A stretch of 5,953 nucleotides of DNA, from contig JAGBUD010000054.1 of assembly GCA_017630995.1 (NCBI GenBank), forward strand, positions 1 through 5,953, in the 5' to 3' direction. Origin of the DNA: Clostridia bacterium. GTDB lineage: Bacteria > Bacillota_A > Clostridia > Oscillospirales > CAG-272. The position numbers were made by a program, and so were the translations under genes. Shown piece by piece: positions 1 through 5,938 of this stretch; the stretch's first letter is position 1, and every line of letters begins with the position of its first letter. The notes under the pieces were generated by a model. It made no database searches. It saw only the letters and a list, made by a program, of their open reading frames with translations, and had not been told where the DNA came from.

Positions 1-972
1 ACGGCATCTGCCGTTCCAGATGTAGTTGCCGGTGTGGTGGTCAACCCAGTTGGTGACTGTGAGGGGCACACGGTTGAAGAACATATTACCCGAGAGGTTC
101 TTGTTCGCCTCGGAGGACATGATGATGCAGCAGTTGTTGGTTGCCTCCCAAGTGGGAATAACGACGATGTTCCAGTTTCCGTAATGGAGGTTGATGTCGT
201 TATAGCCGTTGCCGAGAGCGCTGACGCTGCCGCAAACCTTCTTTGCGATTACCTCGATTTCGGGGCGGTTACCGGGAAGAACGATGGTGTCCGCGGTGTA
301 GCCGAGAGGCTCGCCGTTTTCGTCCTTCATATTGCGAAGCTTGATTGAAAGCTCTGCAAGGGACGCCTCGAATGCCTCGCACGATGCCTTTCTCGCGCTC
401 TGCGTGCCGCTTGAGAATATGTCGCCGTGGAAGTAGTTTGACTGAACGTTCGCTGTGTTCTTGCCCCAATTATGATATTCAGAGAAAAGAGGCTGGCCGT
501 CTGCGGTGGTGAGGTCAATAGAGGTGCCCGCAAAGCCGCAGGAAGCCTTTGTTGCGCTTGTGAGCGCGGTGGCGCAAAGCTTGTTCATAGTCTTGTAGTA
601 AGCGCGGGCAAAGTTTTCCGCTCTGCGCTTCGCCTCGCTTGCAACGCCGTAGTTTGCGTCCTCCATCATCTCCGCGGTGATGACAAATTCCTTCATAAAC
701 TGAATGTGCTCGATGAACTTCGAGTAAGTTTCGCTTATTGTGTCGAGGTCTGCGCCCGCACCCTCCTTTGCCGCGCGGAAAACGTCAAATTCGTTCTGAC
801 CTACGATGGTCTCGCCGAATCTTGAGCTTTTTTCAACGTTAAAGAGCCAAGAGCAGATGCCGCCCTTTTTGGTGAGCAAATCGCTTTCGTGCTCGATTAT
901 CATTTTGAGCGGGGTTTCAAGCTTGCCTATCGCGGCATTCGCAAAACCCGTGCTTTTTGAATAAACTATCAT
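1..972 (-). CDS. Major capsid protein, Mu gpT-like, HK97 fold (3' end beyond window)
   Basis: The first 324 codons of the coat gene, read in frame to the window edge. Family signs are EFVITAEMMED (95-105), where gpT-like coats carry a similar segment opening the spine helix; a long helix to about 139; LTTADGQPLFSEYH (154-167), the typical TADG-x-LFS-x-x-H motif; DTIVLPGNRPEIE (228-240); and VPLTVTNWVDHHTGNYIWNG (302-321), a usual C-terminal strand region. By comparison with the family only about 10-20 residues should be missing, so the stop lies just outside. There is no long N-terminal delta-like scaffold domain, so a separate scaffold is expected. Eight cysteines, including a CC pair at 281-282, are present. 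The only plausible start is the ATG at 972, six bases after the strongest ribosome binding site in the window, as expected for an abundant protein. Confidence 0.93.
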   Translation of the reverse strand, partial: MIVYSKSTGFANAAIGKLETPLKMIIEHESDLLTKKGGICSWLFNVEKSSRFGETIVGQNEFDVFRAAKEGAGADLDTISETYSKFIEHIQFMKEFVITAEMMEDANYGVASEAKRRAENFARAYYKTMNKLCATALTSATKASCGFAGTSIDLTTADGQPLFSEYHNWGKNTANVQSNYFHGDIFSSGTQSARKASCEAFEASLAELSIKLRNMKDENGEPLGYTADTIVLPGNRPEIEVIAKKVCGSVSALGNGYNDINLHYGNWNIVVIPTWEATNNCCIIMSSEANKNLSGNMFFNRVPLTVTNWVDHHTGNYIWNGRCR

Positions 973-978
973 TTTTTT

Positions 979-987
979 CCTCCTTTT
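979..987 (-). promoter_or_regulatory. Strong ribosome binding site of the major capsid gene
   Basis: AAAAGGAGG followed by six A residues and the ATG. It overlaps the TAA stop (986-988) of the preceding gene, so ribosomes ending there can restart on the coat gene. Confidence 0.85.
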
Positions 988-1411
988 AAATTACCACAAC
1001 GGTAACTCTTCCTTTTTCTTTTTCAGAATCGTCGATGATTTCAAAAAGGTATCCCTCGTTGACAACGTCAACGTAAATAGCGTAGTAGTCGATTTCCTCG
1101 CCAAAGCCGACGAGAGCGCCGACAACGAGCTTGTCGAGGTCTGCCTCGGGGTGCACGTCTGCCAAAAGCACCGCGCCCTTGTCGATTCTTATGCATTTGA
1201 TGAGCTTTTCTTCGTCATCTTCCTTAACGTCGAGGGGCAAAAACATGGGCTTTGCCCAGTCGCAAACGCCGTTGAGCTTTCCATCGGCATTAAGGCTGCA
1301 AAGAGTGCCGATTCTGATTGCGTCGGCGCCCATAGAATCTGCAAATCCCATAAATTCGTTTATCACGGTGGGGTGATAGGGCCCATTGATATTTCTTAAA
1401 TACTTAAACAT
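986..1411 (-). CDS. Candidate capsid decoration protein
   Basis: A 141-residue protein starting MFKYLRNINGPYHPTV. The ATG at 1411 is chosen because AAAGGA lies six bases upstream and the gene then starts 13 bases after the previous stop; a start at 1462 would add 17 residues but overlap the previous gene and lose this site. Predicted structure by eye is mostly strands and loops: IRIGTLCSLNADGKL (32-46), KCIRIDKGAVLLADV (72-86), VVGALVGFGE (96-105) and YYAIYVDVV (109-117). The pattern of a value held in a loop followed by GAVLLADV and a second strand recalls lambda gpD-type head decoration proteins, and in lambda the decoration gene also directly precedes the coat gene. The assignment rests on position and a weak pattern. 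Two short gaps (13 bases each side) put it in one operon with the coat gene. Confidence 0.83.
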   Translation of the reverse strand: MFKYLRNINGPYHPTVINEFMGFADSMGADAIRIGTLCSLNADGKLNGVCDWAKPMFLPLDVKEDDEEKLIKCIRIDKGAVLLADVHPEADLDKLVVGALVGFGEEIDYYAIYVDVVNEGYLFEIIDDSEKEKGRVTVVVI

Positions 1412-1417
1412 TTCTTT

Positions 1418-1423
1418 TCCTTT
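1418..1423 (-). promoter_or_regulatory. Ribosome binding site that decides the start at 1411
   Basis: AAAGGA lies six bases before the ATG at 1411. The longer alternative start at 1462 has no comparable site, so the shorter 141-residue product is preferred. Confidence 0.7.
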
Positions 1424-1424
1424 C

Positions 1425-1907
1425 TTACTGTGTAACTCTTTTGTAAAGGCTTTTGATCTCACTGTCCGAAAGCTCGGAGAAAAGATCGCGCGCCATATTG
1501 AGATGTGCTCTCGGTATCTCCGAAAAAGCCGCAGTCATATTGCGGGGCACGGAGCTTGAGAGGTGGGAGCGGTTGTCCGTATGACCGATAGCGCCGCCCG
1601 AGGCGAGAAATGCCTCTCTGGGTGAAAGTCCGAGGTCGCGCAGCTCCCCGTATCTTTCGGGGTTTTTGAGGTCGCTGACCTTAAAGGGAATGCCGCCCGA
1701 AAACTCGCACCCAAGCTCTTCCATATCGGATAAAACGAGGCTTTCGTAGTCAATAGCCGCCTCCTCGCCCATAGGCTCCTTTTCTGCTTCGGAATCGGGC
1801 AAGGTGGCAGGCGTGTCGCCAAAATCGGTGGTTTCTTGGCTGAAATCTGCCCCGCTTGCGTCAGATTGCTGCTCTAAAAGCGCGGCTGCCTTTTCTTCCT
1901 CTCCCAT
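1425..1907 (-). CDS. Candidate scaffold or capsid-assembly protein
   Basis: A 160-residue protein two genes before the major capsid gene. Residues 1-55 are strongly acidic, low in complexity and probably disordered. Residues 70-110 contain a compact conserved-looking segment with LKNPERYGELRDLGLSPREA (80-99). Residues 110-121 read TDNRSHLSSSVP, and the C-terminal helix (133-158) includes ARDLFSELSDSEIKSLYKRV, ending basic. I recall similar small proteins in capsid modules of clostridial phages, generally left as hypothetical; this is memory, not a search. An acidic disordered N-terminus and a basic C-terminal helix are compatible with a scaffold that binds coat through its C-terminus, but that is inference. 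The start follows GGAGGT by eight bases and overlaps the previous stop by one base. A later Met46 is possible but has no such support. Confidence 0.85.
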   Translation of the reverse strand: MGEEEKAAALLEQQSDASGADFSQETTDFGDTPATLPDSEAEKEPMGEEAAIDYESLVLSDMEELGCEFSGGIPFKVSDLKNPERYGELRDLGLSPREAFLASGGAIGHTDNRSHLSSSVPRNMTAAFSEIPRAHLNMARDLFSELSDSEIKSLYKRVTQ

Positions 1908-2044
1908 TATTTCTTACCTCCGCATCTGATGTCCTTGCCCTGTGTCTTTGTGACCTTGGGCTCGCTTTTCTTCTTTCCCTTGGGGCAGTCGATTTTCTCA
2001 AAGCCAAGGCTTCTGTAGCTATCGGAATAGTTCACGTTTTTCAT
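1907..2044 (-). CDS. Small lysine-rich protein, 45 residues, function unknown
   Basis: A 45-residue reading frame that begins MKNVNYSDSYRSLGFEKIDC and ends DIRCGGKK. It has 11 Lys and 2 Arg against 5 acidic residues, so it is strongly basic, with a KGKKK run (22-26) and two cysteines (C20, C41). AAAGGA lies nine bases upstream of the ATG. Its TAA overlaps the ATG of the next gene in a TAATG junction, and the final codons contain the next gene's GGAGGT site. Those two joins, plus the fact that it fills the only sizeable gap in the operon, make it likely to be translated. It could be a nucleic-acid-binding or capsid-interior peptide, or chiefly a leader that couples translation to the next gene. 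No family is recognised. Confidence 0.72.
   Translation of the reverse strand: MKNVNYSDSYRSLGFEKIDCPKGKKKSEPKVTKTQGKDIRCGGKK
1916..1921 (-). promoter_or_regulatory. Ribosome binding site inside the end of the 45-codon gene
   Basis: GGAGGT, eight bases before the ATG at 1907, is formed by the Gly-Gly codons near the end of the small lysine-rich gene. With the TAATG junction it indicates coupled translation. Confidence 0.8.
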
Positions 2045-2053
2045 CTTTTTGTT

Positions 2054-2059
2054 TCCTTT
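2054..2059 (-). promoter_or_regulatory. Ribosome binding site of the 45-codon gene
   Basis: AAAGGA sits nine bases before the ATG at 2044, in the only intergenic gap longer than 13 bases. It is a main reason to accept this short reading frame as a gene. Confidence 0.6.
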
Positions 2060-2092
2060 CTTATAGGTTAAATAAAATAGGGTATGTTTGAA

Positions 2093-2854
2093 TTATTCTT
2101 TGTTTTTGAGGTAGTCGAGATAATCCTCTGCGGTTGCCTTGTCCTTTATCGATTCGTTCACGCGGAACGCAATATCGCCAAGCTCGGCCACGTCCTCTTT
2201 TGAAAGACCTAGCCCGTCTGCGTAATAGGTCGCTTGCATTTTGGTAAGCTTGCGGTTGAAGATAGCCTTAACCACGCGCTCAATAGCCGCCGACCTCGCA
2301 ACCCTTGTCGTCGTTTGGGCAAGGAGTCTTGCGTCTGCATCGGAAACACCCATATCAACGGCATAGCTGTATGCGTCGTCGTAGTTTATCATTCCCGCCG
2401 CTTCAAGTCCGCGCTTTGCCGCCTTGTAGGCATCGCTCTTTTTCTTTTCAATCTCTTGAAGCTCGGCTTCCTTTTCCTTGATTTCCTTTATAGCGGCAAG
2501 GCGCTTTGCTTTCTCCTCGCGTTCCTTTTTCTCGTTGAACGCCACGTGTGCGTCGCTTTCCTTTTCGATAAAGCCTTGTATGCTTTCGGTTATCCCTTTA
2601 TTCTTTTTTTCTTTTGCCGTATCGGAAAGATAGCCGCCGTAGCCGCCTCCGATTTTGGAAAGCTTTTCTGCTGCGGCGCCTCTGCCCGCCGCTAGCCTTG
2701 CGTATTCGCTCTCCGCCTTTACGATACCTTCCTCAAGCTCGCCCGCGTGTCTTCCCGCAACCTTTTGAAGATAGGAGGAATACCCGACCTCCCGTCTTTT
2801 CTTGCGCGTGCTACCCAGATATTCTGCTATAGAGCGCCAAGCTGTCTTCGCCAT
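2093..2854 (-). CDS. Helical coiled-coil head-module protein, function unknown
   Basis: A 253-residue, highly charged protein encoded just after the portal. Residues 1-22 are basic; residues 24-29 (GYSSYL) and 71-76 (GYGGYL) form a repeated GYxxYL motif; residues 80-150 are rich in Lys, Glu and Ala and look like a long coiled coil; residues 161-187 and 208-234 are an ungapped internal repeat. There is no signal peptide or membrane segment. I do not recognise the family with certainty. Its place between portal and coat genes suggests a minor head, internal or assembly protein, and a coiled-coil scaffold is one possibility. The start is chosen because GAGGAGG lies six bases upstream of the ATG, inside the portal gene, giving a 44-base overlap that suggests translational coupling. 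It lacks an obvious protease or SPP1 gp7-like signature. Confidence 0.85.
   Translation of the reverse strand: MAKTAWRSIAEYLGSTRKKRREVGYSSYLQKVAGRHAGELEEGIVKAESEYARLAAGRGAAAEKLSKIGGGYGGYLSDTAKEKKNKGITESIQGFIEKESDAHVAFNEKKEREEKAKRLAAIKEIKEKEAELQEIEKKKSDAYKAAKRGLEAAGMINYDDAYSYAVDMGVSDADARLLAQTTTRVARSAAIERVVKAIFNRKLTKMQATYYADGLGLSKEDVAELGDIAFRVNESIKDKATAEDYLDYLKNKE
2153..2374 (-). other. Internal helical repeat in the 253-residue protein
   Basis: Residues 161-187 and 208-234 align without gaps at a 47-residue offset. Shared positions follow the pattern A-x2-YA-x3-G-[VL]-S-x2-D-[AV]-x2-L-[AG]-x4-RV: A161/A208, Y164/Y211, A165/A212, G169/G216, S171/S218, D174/D221, L178/L225, R184/R231 and V185/V232. 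The span includes the linker between the copies. The codons have diverged, so this looks like an old duplication of a helix-loop-helix unit. Confidence 0.6.
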
Positions 2855-4574
2855 ATGTCGCCTCCTCGTTTTCGGTATTCATAGCGAGGGTGAAATACTC
2901 CACGTTTTCTCTCGCATAGGGGTAGTGCGCTCTCTCTTGGCATTGCCAATAGCGGAGCAGCGTTGCGGGGCTTTCGGGATTGCCGAGCGTGCCCGCCTTG
3001 AGATTTTCGAGGTTTCTTTCCCAAAGTGCCTCGCGCTGATATTCTGCCCCTCCGTTGAGGTCAACGGAGAAGAGATACGCGTCGTCGTAATAATATTCGC
3101 GCAGGTCCTGGTCGAAATCAAGAAAATCGTACTTGTTGAACTTTGCGTTGTGTATTCTGCCGTAAGCGTCTTTATACGAAAGGGTGCGCGCCTCGTCGGC
3201 AAAGGCAAGGTAAAGCTCGAAAATTATTCTGTCAAGGCTTGCATACGCCGTGTGCTTCATCTTCCTCTTTGATTCAAGGCGGCCCGTTGCCTGCGATATC
3301 TGAAGCTGGCGTGCGTATCCCGATTCGTGTCTGTAATCGAACGAGCCCATAAGTGCGTCGGATATTCCGAGTATTCTTTTCGCTTGGTCGTAAAGGCGCT
3401 CCGCCTCCGCGATATCCTGCGAAATGTCGGGGGTCGTGTCAACTTTTCCGTATTGAGATGCCGATTCGCCGGGCTTCATTTTTATGACCTGACCGAACAC
3501 TGTGTTGTTTAGCGAGATGGTTGCGTCCTCGGGTACAATGGGTGTAATTCCCGCGCGCAAGAGCTTTTGCAAAATTCTCGATTCTATCTTGTTTATAGAT
3601 TGCTGCTGCGGGCGAATGAAATGGCAGTCGGACTGTCCGAAAAGCGTTCTGTCGCCCGTGGTGTTCTTTCTTATAACGATAGGAAAGGATTTCGGGGTGT
3701 AGTAGGGAAGGTGAACTCCGCGCGGAATTATTCTTCCCGAGGTCTCGATTTCCGTTTCCGTAATCTCGTGGGTGAGGTCTATGCTAACGTGCATTTTCTT
3801 GCCGCAGGTGCATCTATGCTCGGTAGTGCCGCAAACGCTGCAAACCTTTTCCTTGCGCATATAATAGCGCGGCATATCGAGGAGCACAAGGTCACCCGAG
3901 AAGATGAATTTTCCAATCTCGCCCTCGCTGTCCTTATAAAAGCAAACCACGATTCTGACGCTGTCGGTATCCTGCGCCTCGGAGCGAAAATCAAAGTCGG
4001 CAAGCTCGGTTTTGCTCGGCTCAACGTTGTATTTTCTGATAAGCTCACCGCGCGTTGAGGTGAATTCGAGAAAGCAGTATTCCATATCCTCAACCGAGGG
4101 AATGTTAGGCTGACCGATAAAGCACTGCGGGGAAAGGCAGTGGAGCTTAACTGCGCCGATTTCGTTGCCGAGCGTTGCCTCGTTATCCCATTCCGCATAC
4201 CAAACGCTTGAGCCGAGGACGTAGGTGTATCTCTCGTCGAGGTCGTTCATCTCCTCGTAAGGTAAGCGGTCACGGACCGAGGCGAGCAAGCGCTCTATGC
4301 TCTTTGCGTTTCTGTCCCGTCTTTCGCTGTAGCAGGAGGGGTCAACCTTTGGGGGCGGAATGTCCGAGGAAACCTCGCTTTCTATCATTTCATAGGTTAT
4401 ATTTCTCACCGCGCAGGCTCTTTCGGAAGAGCCGTCGATGAGGTCGGAGCCAAGGTATTGCTGCATATAGGTGTCAAGCTCGGAAAGCTTTTCCTGATGT
4501 GCGTTCTTTGCACCTACGTAAAGCTCCTTATAATATTCGAGCCTCTCGTGCTCGTTTAATTTTTCCGTTTTCAT
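2811..4574 (-). CDS. Phage portal protein with a cysteine-cluster insertion
   Basis: A 587-residue protein that would form the dodecameric ring at one capsid vertex, where terminase docks and DNA enters and leaves. Support is its position directly after terL, a normal portal length, and portal-like features: a helical N-terminus (1-110), a mixed strand-rich wing (about 115-310), a stretch like the family's usual core with IPRGVHLPYYTPKSFPIVIR (282-301), FGQSD (312-316) and QQQSINKIESRILQKLLRAG (323-342), then a long helical region (385-465) that could supply stem and crown. The wing carries C245, C248, C255 and C257, described separately. The ATG sits in an ATGA overlap with the terL stop and has GGAGAA five bases upstream. 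The 3' end overlaps the next gene by 44 bases. I cannot tell from sequence alone whether it is closer to P22-type or SPP1-type portals. Confidence 0.88.
   Translation of the reverse strand: MKTEKLNEHERLEYYKELYVGAKNAHQEKLSELDTYMQQYLGSDLIDGSSERACAVRNITYEMIESEVSSDIPPPKVDPSCYSERRDRNAKSIERLLASVRDRLPYEEMNDLDERYTYVLGSSVWYAEWDNEATLGNEIGAVKLHCLSPQCFIGQPNIPSVEDMEYCFLEFTSTRGELIRKYNVEPSKTELADFDFRSEAQDTDSVRIVVCFYKDSEGEIGKFIFSGDLVLLDMPRYYMRKEKVCSVCGTTEHRCTCGKKMHVSIDLTHEITETEIETSGRIIPRGVHLPYYTPKSFPIVIRKNTTGDRTLFGQSDCHFIRPQQQSINKIESRILQKLLRAGITPIVPEDATISLNNTVFGQVIKMKPGESASQYGKVDTTPDISQDIAEAERLYDQAKRILGISDALMGSFDYRHESGYARQLQISQATGRLESKRKMKHTAYASLDRIIFELYLAFADEARTLSYKDAYGRIHNAKFNKYDFLDFDQDLREYYYDDAYLFSVDLNGGAEYQREALWERNLENLKAGTLGNPESPATLLRYWQCQERAHYPYARENVEYFTLAMNTENEEATYGEDSLALYSRISG
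2861..2867 (-). promoter_or_regulatory. Ribosome binding site within the portal gene
   Basis: GAGGAGG lies six bases before the ATG at 2854 and inside the portal coding sequence. It sets the start of the 253-residue protein and so confirms the 44-base gene overlap. Confidence 0.8.
3804..3842 (-). other. Zinc-ribbon-like cysteine cluster in the portal protein
   Basis: Portal residues 245-257 read CSVCGTTEHRCTC, that is CX2C-X6-CXC with H253 also available. The first pair followed by Gly is a typical zinc knuckle. It falls after the strand segment KFIFSGDLVLLDMP (222-235) and before HVSIDL, so it would be a small structural insert at the edge of the wing. Metal binding is inferred from the cysteine spacing only. 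Confidence 0.6.
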
Positions 4575-5938
4575 AGCGGTTCTCCGTATTTTCGTTTTAG
4601 ATATTTTTTCTCCTCGTCATCGGCGGAGAAATAATCCTCCCACATATCCCTCGTCCATTTTGCCCTCGGAGCAGTGTTCGCGTTTCTTGTCGGGCGGGCG
4701 TAAAAGATAGCAAATCCGCGCAGAGCGTCGGGGGCGTGTGTAATTTCGTGCGGCTCTGTGGAGCAGTCGCTCGGTCTTATTTTGTCAACGACGAGGGAGG
4801 GCAGACACTTGATAATCTCCGAGCAATGCGAGAAAATACGCAGCCGCGGAGGGCGGCTCTCCCTTTCGGCGAGCAGCTCCTTTAGGGCAAGCCAGCCTGC
4901 CTCTCTGTCGTTTGAGGTTTTTGTAAAATTGATTCCGTATTCCGCGAAAAGCGAAGCCTTTGTCTTAACCGATTCTTGCGTTCTGTTCCATAGGTCGGGC
5001 GGGGCAAGCGTTGCGTAAATTTCTTCTCCCGCGGGGGAGCGCAGAAGAATTTCAGATGCCGCGCGACTTATCGAAAGCCCCGACTGGCAGTATTCTCTGT
5101 AAACGAAGAAATCACCCTCGGGGTTAACCGCAATCCAAAGGCAAGCAAGGCGGTCAAGTCCATAGTCTATAGTTCTGAATTTTCGCCAATCCCGCGGTAT
5201 CTCAAACGGGGAGATAACGTGTAGGTCGGAGCGAAATTCGTTAAAGTACTGCCCCTCAAAGATGTTCCAATCTCCGTAAAGGAGCGCTTTTTTCTCCCTT
5301 TCGGGAAGAGCAAGGAGCCTCTCCTTATACTTGGGGTCGCCCTTTGCGAGAAAGTCGTTGTCGTCAAGCAGTGAGGGAATGAATATTCTTTTCATACCGT
5401 CATCGCCGACAAAGCTTTTCTCGGGCGGTGCTGCGTCAACGAAGCGTTTTTTCACCCACCCGTGTCCAACGCCGCCCGGGTTTGTTGAGGATTTTATCTG
5501 CTTTGGAAAGTCGTTTGCTCCTCTGACTCTCGAAATAAGATAGACGTATTGCGCCTCTGTAAAGTGCGTCAGCTCGTCGAATCTTATAACGTCGTATTCT
5601 GCGCTTTGGTATTGATAAACGTCGTTTTCCGTCGCGCAGTATCCGAAATCAAGGCAGGAGCCGTTTTTGAATTTTCCCGTGTGGGAGGAAGAATTGAAGG
5701 TGTATATTTCCTTTGGGAAAAGCGATAGGGAGAGCCTTATGAGCGATTTATCAAGCTCGGCAAAGGTGCGGCGGAGTATCAGCTGCTTTGACCCGCGATA
5801 TTTCAAAGCGAAGATGAATGCGTCAACCATCTGTCCGAATGATTTTCCGCCTCCCGCGGCACCGCCGAAAAGGACCTCGTCCTCCACAGCGTCGATAAAC
5901 GTCTTTTGCTTTTTTGTTACCGATAGATTGATTTTCAT
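4571..5938 (-). CDS. terL: Phage terminase large subunit (packaging ATPase and nuclease)
   Basis: A 455-residue protein that pumps phage DNA into the procapsid through the portal and cuts the concatemer. The N-terminal ATPase domain shows a Walker A motif GGAAGGGKS (residues 25-33), a Walker B segment YDVIRFDE ending in D121/E122, and the coupling motif SSTNPGG (150-156). The C-terminal RNase H-like nuclease shows likely metal-binding aspartates D258 (in TIDYG), D315 (in APPDLWN) and D404 (in HAPDALRGF). The last 40 or so residues form a charged tail that might contact the portal (inference). Length and motif order fit the PBSX-like/Terminase_6 type. The start is fixed by an in-frame TAA two codons upstream (5945-5947); no good ribosome binding site precedes it. 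It overlaps the portal gene by four bases (ATGA). No catalytic residue is visibly missing. The small subunit is not in the window and would be expected just upstream. Confidence 0.97.
   Translation of the reverse strand: MKINLSVTKKQKTFIDAVEDEVLFGGAAGGGKSFGQMVDAFIFALKYRGSKQLILRRTFAELDKSLIRLSLSLFPKEIYTFNSSSHTGKFKNGSCLDFGYCATENDVYQYQSAEYDVIRFDELTHFTEAQYVYLISRVRGANDFPKQIKSSTNPGGVGHGWVKKRFVDAAPPEKSFVGDDGMKRIFIPSLLDDNDFLAKGDPKYKERLLALPEREKKALLYGDWNIFEGQYFNEFRSDLHVISPFEIPRDWRKFRTIDYGLDRLACLWIAVNPEGDFFVYREYCQSGLSISRAASEILLRSPAGEEIYATLAPPDLWNRTQESVKTKASLFAEYGINFTKTSNDREAGWLALKELLAERESRPPRLRIFSHCSEIIKCLPSLVVDKIRPSDCSTEPHEITHAPDALRGFAIFYARPTRNANTAPRAKWTRDMWEDYFSADDEEKKYLKRKYGEPL

Noticed and set aside
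34..825. Plus-strand open frames opposite the coat gene
   Set aside because: The minus-strand coat frame is continuous for 324 codons with gpT-like motifs, so these are shadows.
1425..1462. Longer start for the 141-residue gene at 1462
   Set aside because: It overlaps the preceding gene, adds a basic segment without evident structure, and has no ribosome binding site, unlike the ATG at 1411.
2045..2092. Possible promoter in the AT-rich 48-base gap (TATAAG close to a -10 box)
   Set aside because: No -35 box lies at 16-18 bases upstream; the best TTCAAA is about 21 bases away. The gap also holds no hairpin terminator.
2234..2695. Plus-strand open frame of 153 codons opposite the coiled-coil gene
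   Set aside because: It is antisense to a well-supported gene, has hydrophobic low-complexity content (Phe, Leu, Cys runs) arising from Lys/Glu codons on the other strand, and lacks operon context.
2802..3272. Plus-strand open frame of 156 codons opposite the portal 3' end
   Set aside because: It lies wholly opposite portal and the next gene, with no recognisable domain; base composition of the real genes explains the lack of stops.
3567..4058. Plus-strand open frame of 163 codons opposite the portal
   Set aside because: Shadow of the portal frame; no family features and no neighbours on that strand.
5021..5049. Inverted repeat TTCTTCT/AGAAGAA with an inner CCC-GGG stem inside terL
   Set aside because: It is within coding sequence, imperfect (a five-base bulge), lacks a T tract, and encodes an ordinary stretch of the terminase nuclease domain; chance is the simplest reading.
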